NCBI GenBank assembly: GCA_963792785.1
Contig: CAWBXO010000002.1
Coordinates: forward strand, 682,001 to 746,000
DNA from: CAWIMX01 sp963792785
GTDB taxonomy: Bacteria > Acidobacteriota > Vicinamibacteria > Vicinamibacterales > CAVVIG01
Reading direction: 5' to 3'
DNA: 64,000 bases
The position numbers and the translations under genes are program-made. Shown here one piece after another: positions 1-7,735 of this stretch (within the stretch, counting starts at the first letter, position 1; every line of letters starts with the position of its first letter). The notes below the pieces were generated by a model. The model worked only from the letters and a program-made list of their open reading frames with translations. It did not search any database and had not been told where the DNA came from.

Positions 1-1348
1 CGGTGAACCACTGCCACCGCGTGAACGGGTAGCGAATCTGCGGCGCGAAATCCACGCGCGTCAGAGACGTGTCGACGGTGGTGTCGCCGGCCGCCGACCG
101 GCGCAGAATCCCGGCATACTCGCCGGTGAACGAGAAGTACACCGGCACGTCCCGCCCCAGCCGCCGCTCGGTTCGGTTCAGCGAGACGCGCGGCTGGTTG
201 CCGGTGATCGCGGAGCTCGTCTGGCTGTAGAAGTACTCGCTGCGGTCGAACGTGCCGGTCAGCGAATACGCGCCCCAGGCGCCCACGATGTTCGCGCCCA
301 TCGTCCGCTGGTTCCGCGTCGCGTCGTAGACGTTGGTGTTGAAGTTCTGAACGGTCGTGATGCTCGAGAAATAGTCCACGCGCGCCCGCGCGTGGAGGCG
401 GGCCGGCAGCGCCTGGTTCGCGCCGCCGTGCACCTCGAAGCTGTTGCTCGCCGGCAGCGTGTACGTCGTGCCGCCCTGCACGGTCGTCGCCTCGTGCTCC
501 CGCAGCGTGTACGCCCGCACGCCCCCGTCCCCCGTCCCGAGGTTGTACCGGTACTCGCCGCCCACGCCCTGGCCCGTGTTCGAGTACCAGTCGTGCTCGA
601 TCGTCGCGTCCTGGCTGCGATCAATCGCCCAGAAGAATGCGTTGCTGATCGACTGTCCCCGCAGAGACGACGATCCGTACGTCGGAATCAGGAAGCCGGT
701 CGCGCGATCTTCCTTCTTGGTCGGGTAGTAGAACACCGGGATGTAGAAGAGCGGCACGCCCTTCACCATCAGCACCGCCTGGCGGAGCATCGTGTAGTGA
801 TCGATATTGAGGACGATCGTGTCGGCGTGCAGGTCCCAGCGCGGCGTCGGCTGCACGCAGGTCGTGAACCCGCCGTTCGTGATCCGGTACTTCTTCGGCC
901 CCTGCTTCTCGACCGTGTCGCCGAAGAAATAGATATCGGTGTCCTGCCCGGTGACGGGCGGCAGCGTGGCGCCGCCGCTCGCGGTCTGCCGCGCCGGGCG
1001 CGCCGTGGCCATGCCGAACGCGTTGTAGAACGTGCCGAGCCGCGTGTTGGTGTCGAACTCCGCGCGGTCGGCCGTGAGCCGGTTGCTCCCCTGCACGAGC
1101 AGCACGTTGCCGGTCGCGATCGCGCGGTGCTCGTCGGTCCACACCTCGACGGCGTCGGCATACACGGTCGTGTCACCCTGCTCGAGCTCCACGTCCCCGC
1201 TGAATTGATAGTGATTGTTGCCGATGACCTCGACCGTCGCGTAGGTCACGCGGTCGAACCCCGGCACGCTCTGCGCACCCTGCGCGAACGCGGGCGCCGG
1301 CAGGGCGAGGGCTCCGCCGATGAGCGTGGCGAACCAGAAGCGCAGCAT
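1..1348 (-). CDS. lptD: LPS-assembly outer membrane protein LptD, C-terminally cut by window edge
   Basis: LptD is the outer-membrane beta-barrel that, with LptE, inserts lipopolysaccharide into the outer leaflet. I translated this frame directly: an ATG at 1348 opens a signal peptide (hydrophobic stretch ending in PAPAFA) followed by an OstA/LptA-like N-terminal domain containing repeated strands such as ADAVEVWTDEHRAIATGNV. About residues 150-230 hold the typical LptD linker (VPLFYIPVFYYP, TGFLIPTYGSSS), then barrel strands rich in aromatic residues. About 449 codons are visible with no stop before base 1, so the rest of the barrel lies outside the window. It sits 32 nt after folC on the same strand, so it is probably the distal gene of accD-folC-lptD. 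Co-transcription is inferred. Confidence 0.9.
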   Translation of the reverse strand, partial: MLRFWFATLIGGALALPAPAFAQGAQSVPGFDRVTYATVEVIGNNHYQFSGDVELEQGDTTVYADAVEVWTDEHRAIATGNVLLVQGSNRLTADRAEFDTNTRLGTFYNAFGMATARPARQTASGGATLPPVTGQDTDIYFFGDTVEKQGPKKYRITNGGFTTCVQPTPRWDLHADTIVLNIDHYTMLRQAVLMVKGVPLFYIPVFYYPTKKEDRATGFLIPTYGSSSLRGQSISNAFFWAIDRSQDATIEHDWYSNTGQGVGGEYRYNLGTGDGGVRAYTLREHEATTVQGGTTYTLPASNSFEVHGGANQALPARLHARARVDYFSSITTVQNFNTNVYDATRNQRTMGANIVGAWGAYSLTGTFDRSEYFYSQTSSAITGNQPRVSLNRTERRLGRDVPVYFSFTGEYAGILRRSAAGDTTVDTSLTRVDFAPQIRYPFTRWQWFT

Positions 1349-1380
1349 AAGGCGGGGCGGGCGGTCCGCTCGGAAATGTA

Positions 1381-2673
1381 TCACGGGAGGCGCGGGATCA
1401 CGTCCCCGAGCAGGAACACCGAGCCGGCGACGGCAACCACCGGCGCCATCCGCCACGCGGCCGCGAGCGCCTCGGCCGGCTCCGGCTCGACGACGATCGG
1501 CACGCCGGGCGCGAGCGATCGCGCGACGGCCGCCAGCTCGTCCGGATCAGCGGCGCGCCGGTTCGATGCGCGCGTCACCACCAGCGCGCCCGCAGCCGGC
1601 AGCAGCGCCGCGAGGATGCCGCGCGCGTCCTTCTCCCGCATCACGCTGACCACGATCGGCGGCTTGCCGCCGGGCAGCTCGGCGAGGGCGGCCGCGAGTG
1701 CCTGCGCGCCCGCCGGATTGTGGGCCGCGTCGAGCAGGACCACGCGCCCGTCCGCCAGCCGGCGCGCCTCGAGGCGTCCCGGCCACGACGTCGCCGCCAG
1801 GCCGGCGGCGACCGCCGCCGCCGGCACCGCGATGCCGCGCCCGGCCAGGGCCTCGATCGTCCGCACCGCGACCACCGCGTTCGCGATCTGGTGGGCGCCG
1901 GCCAATGACACGGTGATCTCGCCGTAGTCATGCGCGGGCGTGCGCAGGCGGATGCGCTGGCCGGACGCGCCGCCGCCGGCCGGCCCGAGCGCCACGGCCT
2001 CGACCCCGTCGCACGCGTCGACAATGGGCGCGCGCCGCTCGGCCGCGATGGCCGCGATCGCGCGCCGGACGTCCGGCGCGACGGCGCCGACGACGACGGG
2101 CGTGCCGGGCTTGATGATGCCCGCCTTCTCGCGCGCGATCGCCGCGATCGTCGGCCCGAGGTGCTCCTGGTGGTCGAGGGCGATGGAGACAATCGCGGTG
2201 ACCGCCGGTGCGACGACGTTGGTCGCGTCGAGCCGGCCGCCGAGGCCGACCTCCACCACGGCGGCGTCGACGGCCGCCTGCCGGAACAGCACGAACGCCA
2301 TCGCCGTCACGGCCTCGAAGAAGGTCGGCCGCACGTCGAGGGCGCCCTCGGCGGTCGCGCGGTCGACCGCCGAGCGGACCTCGTCGAGCGCCGCGTCCAT
2401 GGCCTCGTCGGCCACGGGGTGCCCGTCGACGACGAAGCGCTCGTTCAGGCGGACGAGGTGGGGGGAGGTGTAGCGCGCCGAGCGCAGCCCTCCGGCGCGA
2501 AGCACGGCGTCGATCATCGCCGTGACCGAGCCCTTGCCGTTGGTGCCGGCCACGTGCACGGTGGTGAACGCCCGCTCGGGGCGGCCGAGGCGATCGAGGA
2601 TGGCGGTGATGTTGTCGAGGCCGAGCTTGATGCCGAAGTATTCGAGGCCGAACAGGTACTCGAGGTCGGTCAC
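1381..2673 (-). CDS. folC: Bifunctional folylpolyglutamate/dihydrofolate synthase
   Basis: This enzyme adds glutamate to folates (and in many bacteria joins dihydropteroate to glutamate) in the cytoplasm. It is 430 residues, normal for the family. The ATP-binding loop AGTNGKGSV lies at residues 42-50, with a Mur-ligase-type central domain (EVGLGGRLDATN, then SIALDHQEHLG) and a C-terminal domain containing LLDAAHNPAGAQAL. I chose GTG at 2673 because it overlaps the accD stop codon as GTGA and because the N-terminus then begins VTDLEYLFGLEYFGIKLGL, as expected for FolC. The accD-folC order is common in bacteria. Confidence 0.95.
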   Translation of the reverse strand: MTDLEYLFGLEYFGIKLGLDNITAILDRLGRPERAFTTVHVAGTNGKGSVTAMIDAVLRAGGLRSARYTSPHLVRLNERFVVDGHPVADEAMDAALDEVRSAVDRATAEGALDVRPTFFEAVTAMAFVLFRQAAVDAAVVEVGLGGRLDATNVVAPAVTAIVSIALDHQEHLGPTIAAIAREKAGIIKPGTPVVVGAVAPDVRRAIAAIAAERRAPIVDACDGVEAVALGPAGGGASGQRIRLRTPAHDYGEITVSLAGAHQIANAVVAVRTIEALAGRGIAVPAAAVAAGLAATSWPGRLEARRLADGRVVLLDAAHNPAGAQALAAALAELPGGKPPIVVSVMREKDARGILAALLPAAGALVVTRASNRRAADPDELAAVARSLAPGVPIVVEPEPAEALAAAWRMAPVVAVAGSVFLLGDVIPRLP

Positions 2674-3521
2674 GCCGGCGTGCCCATGAACCGCAGGGCG
2701 CGCGAGAGCGTCGCCTTCAACTCCCGGCGATCGACGACCATGTCGAGCATGCCCTTGTCGAGCAGGAACTCGCTGCGCTGGAAGCCCTCCGGCAGCTTCT
2801 GGCGGATGGTCTGCTCGATCACGCGCGGGCCTGCGAAGCCGATCTGCGCCTTCGGCTCGGCGATGTTCAGGTCGCCCAGCATCGCGTAGCTGGCGAGCAC
2901 GCCGCCCGTCGTGGGATCGGTGAGCACGGAGATGTAGGGCACGCCCGCGCGATCGAGCCGCGCCAGCGCCGCGCAGATCTTCGCCATCTGCATCAGCGAC
3001 AGGGCGCCTTCCATCATCCGCGCGCCGCCCGAGCACGACACCACGACGACGGGCGTCTTCGACGCGAGGCCGCGTTCGATGGCCCGCGTGATCTTCTCGC
3101 CCACGACGACGCCCATGCTGCCGCCGATGAACTCGTACTCCATCGCGGCGATGATCACCGGATGTCCGTCCATGGCGCCGGACCCGACGATGATGGCGTC
3201 GGAGAGCCCGGTGGTGCGGCGGCTCGCCTCGAGGCGCGAGCGGTACGGCTTGGTGTCGGTGAACGTGAGGGGATCGGTCGAGGTGAGGTGGCGGTCGTGC
3301 TCGTCCCACTTCCCGCCGTCGAAGAGGATCTTCAGGCGCTCGAACGCGCTGATGCGGAAGTGGTGCGCGCACTTCGGGCAGACGTGCAGGCTCGACAGCA
3401 GATCCTTGTTGTAGATCACCTGGGCGCAGCCCGGGCATTTCACCCAGAGGCCCTCGGGCACGCGGCTCGACTTGTCCTTCGCGGCCTCGATCGGCTTGCG
3501 GTCCTTCTTGAACCAGGCCAT
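2670..3521 (-). CDS. accD: Acetyl-CoA carboxylase carboxyltransferase beta subunit
   Basis: AccD, with AccA, transfers the carboxyl group from carboxybiotin to acetyl-CoA to make malonyl-CoA for fatty-acid synthesis. The 283-residue protein has the N-terminal four-cysteine zinc ribbon (Cys29, Cys32, Cys48, Cys51: CPGC and CPKC) followed by the crotonase-fold domain with the conserved segments VVVVSCSGGARMMEG and SVLTDPTTGGVLAS. The stop codon overlaps folC's GTG start. Upstream on its own strand a weak TAAGCT hexamer ends 6 nt before the ATG, the spacing seen at several other starts here, so a leaderless transcript is possible but unproven. No accA is present in the window. Confidence 0.97.
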   Translation of the reverse strand: MAWFKKDRKPIEAAKDKSSRVPEGLWVKCPGCAQVIYNKDLLSSLHVCPKCAHHFRISAFERLKILFDGGKWDEHDRHLTSTDPLTFTDTKPYRSRLEASRRTTGLSDAIIVGSGAMDGHPVIIAAMEYEFIGGSMGVVVGEKITRAIERGLASKTPVVVVSCSGGARMMEGALSLMQMAKICAALARLDRAGVPYISVLTDPTTGGVLASYAMLGDLNIAEPKAQIGFAGPRVIEQTIRQKLPEGFQRSEFLLDKGMLDMVVDRRELKATLSRALRFMGTPA

Positions 3522-3537
3522 CGCGACAGCTTATCAG

Positions 3538-4179
3538 CTATTTCGTTCTCGGCACGTAGTAGCGCGTGCCCGACCCCATGCCGGTGATCTGGCGGATCAG
3601 GTCGTCGAGAGCCTCGTCGCTGGCTTCCGAATCGAACTCCGAGGTTTCCACCACCAGGAGCGGCGTCGCGGAGTAGTGGAAGAAGAAATGATGGTACGCC
3701 TCGTTGAGCTCGTGAATGTAGTCGGGATCCGCGAGGACGGCCGCTTCTTCCGGCTCGGGCCGATGGGCGCGCAGGCGACGGAGCAGGACGTCGGTCGGCG
3801 CCTGCAGGTAGATGACGAGGTCGGGCGCCGGGATGTCGCGCGCGAGCAGGTCGTACAGCCGCTGGTAGATGAACAGCTCGTTGTCGTCGAGGTTCAGGTA
3901 CGCGAAGATCTTGTCCTTGTCGAAGAGGTAGTCGCAGATCGTCAGCTGGCTGAAGAGGTCGCTCTGCTGGAGCGCGGTCTGCTGCCGGTGGCGGCTGAGT
4001 AGATAGAAGAGCTGCGCCTGGAGCGCGGCGCCCGGGCGGTCGGCGTAGAAGTCGGCGAGGAACGGGTTGTCGGCGTCTTCCAGCACCACGGTGGCGTCGA
4101 GCCGCGTGCCGAGCCGTTCGGCGAGTGCGGTTTTGCCGGCGCCGAAGGGACCTTCGATCGCGATGTGGCGAAACTGCAA
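3538..4179 (-). CDS. Deoxynucleoside kinase (dGK/dAK-like)
   Basis: This small P-loop kinase is predicted to phosphorylate deoxynucleosides in the salvage pathway. The P-loop GPFGAGKT is at residues 10-17, followed by the family segments LEDADNPFLADFYAD, DLFSQLTICDYLFDKDKIFA and a lid region RLRAHRPEPE. It closely resembles the dGK/dAK subunits of Gram-positive bacteria, but substrate choice cannot be told from sequence. The start is uncertain. TTG at 4179 gives MQFRHIAIEGPFGAGKT, the normal distance from start to P-loop, with no Shine-Dalgarno; an ATG at 4199 is out of frame. A -10-like TATCAT lies just upstream on the minus strand. It is divergent from the HEAT/cyclophilin gene. Confidence 0.85.
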   Translation of the reverse strand: MQFRHIAIEGPFGAGKTALAERLGTRLDATVVLEDADNPFLADFYADRPGAALQAQLFYLLSRHRQQTALQQSDLFSQLTICDYLFDKDKIFAYLNLDDNELFIYQRLYDLLARDIPAPDLVIYLQAPTDVLLRRLRAHRPEPEEAAVLADPDYIHELNEAYHHFFFHYSATPLLVVETSEFDSEASDEALDDLIRQITGMGSGTRYYVPRTK

Positions 4180-4189
4180 GGCGAAGCGA

Positions 4190-4199
4190 ATGATATCAT
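4190..4199. promoter_or_regulatory. Palindromic -10-like element shared by divergent genes
   Basis: The 10-bp palindrome ATGATATCAT contains a TATCAT hexamer on each strand (4194-4199 plus, 4195-4190 minus). The start codons at 4211 (plus) and 4179 (minus) lie only about 10-11 nt beyond the respective hexamers, so both mRNAs would have leaders of a few nucleotides. No good -35 is visible on either side. Promoter function is inferred from position and symmetry. Confidence 0.45.
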
Positions 4200-4210
4200 C
4201 GCGCCTACAC

Positions 4211-6361
4211 GTGGCGCGCTTCTGTGGATGGCGAACGGCGGCGGCGGCGGTCGCGGCGGCGGTCGCGGGCGCGTGCGCCAGCGCGCCGGTGAACCCCGTC
4301 GATCTCATCACGCCGTCGCAGCACTTCGAGCGCGCCATGGCGGAGATCATCCGCCTCGAGGACCAGCGGATCCTGCGCGACCCCGAACCCGCGCCGGCCG
4401 CGCCTGCCGCCGCGCCCGCCGCCGCGCCGGCCGCCGTGCCGCCGCCCGTGGCGCCGGTCGCCGATCTCACGCGGCTGCTGTCCGATTCACAGGCGCGCAT
4501 CCGCCGCCGCGCCGCGCTCGCCGTCGGTCGCGTGGGGCTGCGCGAGGGCGTCGCGCCGCTGCTGCCGCTGCTCGGCGATCCCGATCCCGAAGTGCGCCAG
4601 ATGGCCGCGTTCGCGCTGGGCCTGGTCGGCGACGGCGAGGCGCTCGCACCGCTCGAAAGTGCGCTCGAGGATCCGTCGCCGATTGTGCAGGGCAGCGCGG
4701 CCCAGGCGCTCGGGCTGCTGGGTGACGTCGCGGCCGCCCCCGCGATCGGCGCGCTCGTCGCCCGCATCGCCGACTCCGGCGTCGTCACCGTGCCGCCTCC
4801 TGACGAGGACGAGGCGCGGCGCGACACGGAGCCGGCGGTATTCCGCCTCGGCGTGTACGCGCTGGCCCGGCTCGGTGCCTACGATCCCCTGGCCGGCGCC
4901 GTGCTCGACGCGGCGGGCCTCCCGCGCGTGAACTGGTGGCCGGTCGCGTACGCGCTCGCGCGGCTCGAAAACCCGCGCGCGCGGACGGCGCTGATCACGC
5001 TCGCGAAGGACGCGCAACCCTACACCCGCGCCTATGCGGCCCGCGGCCTCGGGGCGATGGGCGACTCCACGGAGGTCGTGCCGCTGCTCGTGCGCCTGCT
5101 CCAGGCGCCCGAGCGCTCCGTGCAGATCGAGGCGATCCGATCGCTCGGCCGCATCGCGGATCCGGCGGGCGCCGAGCCGATCGAGCGGCTGATCGAGGCG
5201 CCCGGCACCGACGAACAGGTGCGTCTCGAGGCGATCCAGGCGGCGGGCGGCTTCCGCGGGGCCACAGGGCTGTACGACCTGCTGCTCAACTTCCTCGGAC
5301 ACCCGAATCCGGGCATCCGCGCGGCGGCGCTCCGGTCGATTGCCTCGCTGGACCCCGAGGGCTTCATCACCGTGCTCTCGGGGCTCGACCCCGACGCGCA
5401 CTGGACGGTGCGCGCCGCCCTGGCCGGCGTGCTCGGCACGCTGTCACCCGAGCGCGGTGTGCCCCGGCTGACGCGAATGCTGAAGGACTCGGACCAGCGC
5501 GTGGTGCCCGCGGTCCTCGACGCGCTGGTCGCGCTCCACCCGGACGGGATCGAGGACATCCTGCTGAGCCACCTCACGGCGTCCGATCCGATCGTGCGGC
5601 GCGCGGCGGCCGACGGCATCGCCAAGCTGAAGCCGTCCGCGGGCCCGACCGCGCTGCGCGACGCGTTCCACCTGGCCGGGCAGGACCCGACCTACGTCGC
5701 CCGCGCGGCGGCGCTGGTCGCGCTGGCCGCATACGGCGCCGACGTGGCGCGCCCGCTGCTGGAAGAGGCTCTCGCGGATCAGGACTGGGCGGTGCGGGTC
5801 CGCGCGGCCGAGCTGCTGCGCGGCTTCGATCCCGCCCGCGCCGACGAGCTGGCCGCCGCGATCCGTCCGGCCCCCGGGAGGCTGGACGACGCGGCCTACC
5901 GCGCGCCGACGCTCATCGATCCCCCCGTCTCTCCGCAGGTCTACATCGAGACCGACCGCGGCCGGATCCAGCTCGAGCTCGCCGTGCTCGACGCCCCGAT
6001 CACCGTCGAGACGTTCACCAGCCTGGCGCGTTCGGGCTTCTTCAACGGCCTCGCCGTGCACCGTGTCGTGCCGGACTTCGTCATCCAGACCGGCGATCCC
6101 CGTGGGGACAGCGAAGGCGGGCCCGGCTACACGATCCGCGACGAGATCAACGAGCGGGAATACCTGCGCGGCACGGTCGGCATGGCGCTCGACTGGGAGG
6201 ACACCGGCGGCAGCCAGTTCTTCATCACGCTCTCGCCGCAGCCGCAGCTCGACGCGCGCTACACGGTGTTCGGACGAGTGGTGGAGGGGATGGACGTGGT
6301 CGACGCGCTGCAGCCGTGGGATTTGATTCGCGCCGTGCAGGTGTGGGACGGAACCGAGTGA
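4211..6361 (+). CDS. HEAT-repeat lipoprotein with C-terminal cyclophilin-type peptidyl-prolyl isomerase
   Basis: This is a predicted lipoprotein of about 716 residues that probably acts in the periplasm as a folding factor. From GTG 4211 the N-terminus reads VARFCGWRT, then an Ala/Val-rich segment ending in AGAC, a usable lipobox with Cys22. An Ala/Pro-rich linker precedes about ten HEAT-type helical repeats (roughly residues 85-570), each with motifs like RAYAARGLGAMGD or PDPEVRQMAAFALG. The last 140 residues are a complete cyclophilin domain with the catalytic-site strings HRVVPDFVIQTGDPRGD and SQFFITLS. Earlier in-frame ATGs exist but would overlap the divergent kinase. The HEAT array may present partner proteins to the isomerase. 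The gene ends at the strong terminator at 6415-6446. Confidence 0.88.
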   Translation: MARFCGWRTAAAAVAAAVAGACASAPVNPVDLITPSQHFERAMAEIIRLEDQRILRDPEPAPAAPAAAPAAAPAAVPPPVAPVADLTRLLSDSQARIRRRAALAVGRVGLREGVAPLLPLLGDPDPEVRQMAAFALGLVGDGEALAPLESALEDPSPIVQGSAAQALGLLGDVAAAPAIGALVARIADSGVVTVPPPDEDEARRDTEPAVFRLGVYALARLGAYDPLAGAVLDAAGLPRVNWWPVAYALARLENPRARTALITLAKDAQPYTRAYAARGLGAMGDSTEVVPLLVRLLQAPERSVQIEAIRSLGRIADPAGAEPIERLIEAPGTDEQVRLEAIQAAGGFRGATGLYDLLLNFLGHPNPGIRAAALRSIASLDPEGFITVLSGLDPDAHWTVRAALAGVLGTLSPERGVPRLTRMLKDSDQRVVPAVLDALVALHPDGIEDILLSHLTASDPIVRRAAADGIAKLKPSAGPTALRDAFHLAGQDPTYVARAAALVALAAYGADVARPLLEEALADQDWAVRVRAAELLRGFDPARADELAAAIRPAPGRLDDAAYRAPTLIDPPVSPQVYIETDRGRIQLELAVLDAPITVETFTSLARSGFFNGLAVHRVVPDFVIQTGDPRGDSEGGPGYTIRDEINEREYLRGTVGMALDWEDTGGSQFFITLSPQPQLDARYTVFGRVVEGMDVVDALQPWDLIRAVQVWDGTE

Positions 6362-6414
6362 AGCCTGTCTCGCCGAAGCGCCTGCGGATGCAGGCGCGGA
6401 GGCGGGAGAAGTCG

Positions 6415-6446
6415 AAAAGGGGGCGACAGCCGCCCCCTTTTTTTTT
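6415..6446 (+). terminator. Rho-independent terminator, possibly bidirectional
   Basis: An 11-bp perfect stem (AAAAGGGGGCG at 6415-6425 with CGCCCCCTTTT at 6431-6441) has a 5-nt loop and runs into nine T residues (6438-6446). It follows the HEAT/cyclophilin gene by about 50 nt. Read leftward it has four T residues after the stem, so it may also end the small unit at 6467-6739. Confidence 0.92.
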
Positions 6447-6466
6447 GGTCGACGGGCGAGGTCGGC

Positions 6467-6517
6467 TTAACGCTTCTTGCCGGCCTTCTTCTTCCCGCCC
6501 TTGGCTTTCTTTGCCAT
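6467..6517 (-). CDS. Putative 16-residue lysine-rich peptide
   Basis: A tiny ORF on the minus strand encodes MAKKAKGGKKKAGKKR followed by TAA. It has nine Lys and one Arg in 16 residues. Three things support it as a gene: a purine-rich Shine-Dalgarno-like run (AAGGGGGGAT) about 8 nt before the ATG, a near-consensus promoter on the same strand about 220 nt upstream, and a bidirectional terminator 20 nt downstream. The peptide resembles the Lys/Ala/Gly tails of histone H1-like proteins and could bind nucleic acid, but that is speculation. Alternatively the ORF is incidental and the transcript is a structured RNA. I recognise no named family. Confidence 0.5.
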   Translation of the reverse strand: MAKKAKGGKKKAGKKR

Positions 6518-6739
6518 TGTCTGTTATCCCCCCCTTCATGTGGGTTTCTTGAGCGCGAACGCTCCCGGTGTCGATCAAGTGGCTGCCGCCTGGCACGCGC
6601 ACTCGACAACCGGCGCTCGTCGCTTCAGGGCACCGTCTGATGTATCGGCGCTTGCCGCGCCAACCGCCAGTCGGATGAGGCCGCAGGACGTTCCCAAGGC
6701 CTCACTAGGGGTGGCCTGAGTTGACCACCCTCATACCAG
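6518..6739 (-). ncRNA. Candidate structured RNA or long 5' leader of the lysine-rich ORF
   Basis: Between the minus-strand promoter and the 16-residue ORF lie about 220 nt without a convincing gene. Read on the minus strand it contains several compact hairpins: GGGTGG/CCACCC, TGAGGCC/GGCCTCA with a 15-nt loop, GGCGC/GCGCC with loop GGCAA, TGCC/GGCA, and GAGCG-TTCG-CGCTC with a UUCG tetraloop. With the terminator the whole transcript would be about 310 nt. It does not show the signature sequences I know for RNase P RNA, SRP RNA or tmRNA. I could not confirm or exclude a 6S-type RNA. Confidence 0.4.
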
Positions 6740-6745
6740 ATGTAG

Positions 6746-6773
6746 ATTATGGGGACTAAATTCTCGATGTCAA
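6746..6773 (-). promoter_or_regulatory. Sigma-70-type promoter for the small leftward unit
   Basis: On the minus strand TTGACA (6773-6768) is separated by 16 nt from CATAAT (6751-6746). The predicted start is near 6739, transcribing left through the structured region and the 16-residue ORF to the terminator at 6415-6446. Confidence 0.65.
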
Positions 6774-6792
6774 GCACAAAGTATTGGAAAAG

Positions 6793-7683
6793 TCAAAAAT
6801 TCTGATCGTCGTCGAGCGCGCGCGCGGCGCGTTTCGCGATCAGATCCGCGCACGCGACGCGGCCGTGTCGCGCGCGATCGAGGAGCGTCGTCCACGCCGC
6901 GACGCTGCGCGCGCGATCGTGGCGATAGGTGGACTCCACCTCCGCGATGCGCTGCAGGAAGATCGGATTCGTCGGGTAGCGCGCGTCGAGATCGGCGAGC
7001 AGCGCCAGCGCGTCGTCCGTGCGGTGCTCGTACCAGAGATAGAGCCGCTGGAGCTGGTAGTCGGCTTCGCCCTTGAGCAGGAGGCCCTGATCGCGCGCGC
7101 GCGCGATCTCCGCGAGGCCGCGCGCCTGGTCGCCGCCGGGCATGAGCAGCAGCCAGCGGAGGACCTTCGCGGCGGCCGGCGCCACGGCGGCGTAGTAGTG
7201 GTAGAGGCCGATGCCGAAATACGCGTCGTTCAGCGTGGGATCGCGCGCGAGGGCGTGCTCGAGCGCGACGCGGATGCGATTGCCGTCGCGCGCGGCCCCG
7301 AGCCGCTGGCCGCGAAGGACGCGCCACTCGACGAGCGGAGCGTAACCGCCCGCGAGGTAGAACCAGGCCTCCGCGTCCTGCGGATCCCGGCGCGTCCACG
7401 CCTCCGCCGCGTCGATCGCCGCCTGCGCCTGCCGCTGCAGCTGTTCGTCGAGCGAGCGGTTCGCGGGGTCGATCTGGATGCGCCACCACGTGGCCTCCCC
7501 CGCCAGGGCCAGGCACGCCTCGCGCGGCGCCGGCGGGCACGCCTTCGCGAGCGCCGCGTCCGCCTCGTCGAACTTCGCCGAGAGAATCAGGTCGTAGACC
7601 GCGACGAGCCGGGGAGCCTCGGTCAGCGCGGCCCGAGCCGGCGCTGCAGAGGCCATGACCGCGCCGACAGTCGCAAGGCGCAA
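6793..7683 (-). CDS. Secreted TPR-type tetratricopeptide protein
   Basis: The product is an exported all-helical repeat protein of unknown partner. From TTG 7683 it reads MRLATVGAVMASAAPARA, a short signal peptide, then helical TPR-like repeats (for example AEAWFYLAGGYAPLVEWRVLRG and NDAYFGIGLYHYYAAVAPAAAK) to about residue 296. An upstream in-frame ATG at 7743 overlaps the ddl stop (ATGGGTAG), but its extra 20 residues are encoded by the short-word hairpin at 7688-7732. I therefore prefer the TTG, while noting that the ATG may be real through translational coupling. It lies immediately downstream of ddl on the same strand. Function is not recognisable beyond a protein-interaction scaffold in the periplasm. 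Confidence 0.75.
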   Translation of the reverse strand: MRLATVGAVMASAAPARAALTEAPRLVAVYDLILSAKFDEADAALAKACPPAPREACLALAGEATWWRIQIDPANRSLDEQLQRQAQAAIDAAEAWTRRDPQDAEAWFYLAGGYAPLVEWRVLRGQRLGAARDGNRIRVALEHALARDPTLNDAYFGIGLYHYYAAVAPAAAKVLRWLLLMPGGDQARGLAEIARARDQGLLLKGEADYQLQRLYLWYEHRTDDALALLADLDARYPTNPIFLQRIAEVESTYRHDRARSVAAWTTLLDRARHGRVACADLIAKRAARALDDDQNF

Positions 7684-7687
7684 GGCA

Positions 7688-7732
7688 CAAGTCGCTAGTC
7701 GCCCCGACTTGCGACTGGCGACTAGCGACTTG
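7688..7732. repeat. Short-word hairpin, AGTCGCT type, between ddl and the TPR gene
   Basis: The 14-bp arms CAAGTCGCTAGTCG (7688-7701) and CGACTAGCGACTTG (7719-7732) are perfect inverted repeats. The arms and the 17-nt loop are all built from variants of AGTCGC or its complement. The same word recurs at 44088-44141 and, more degenerately, at 63604-63640. Confidence 0.85.
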
Positions 7733-7735
7733 CGA

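Noticed and set aside
6518..6739. tmRNA, RNase P RNA or SRP RNA in the structured minus-strand region
   Set aside because: None of the conserved sequence blocks I know for these RNAs is present, and the 16-residue ORF does not look like a tmRNA tag.
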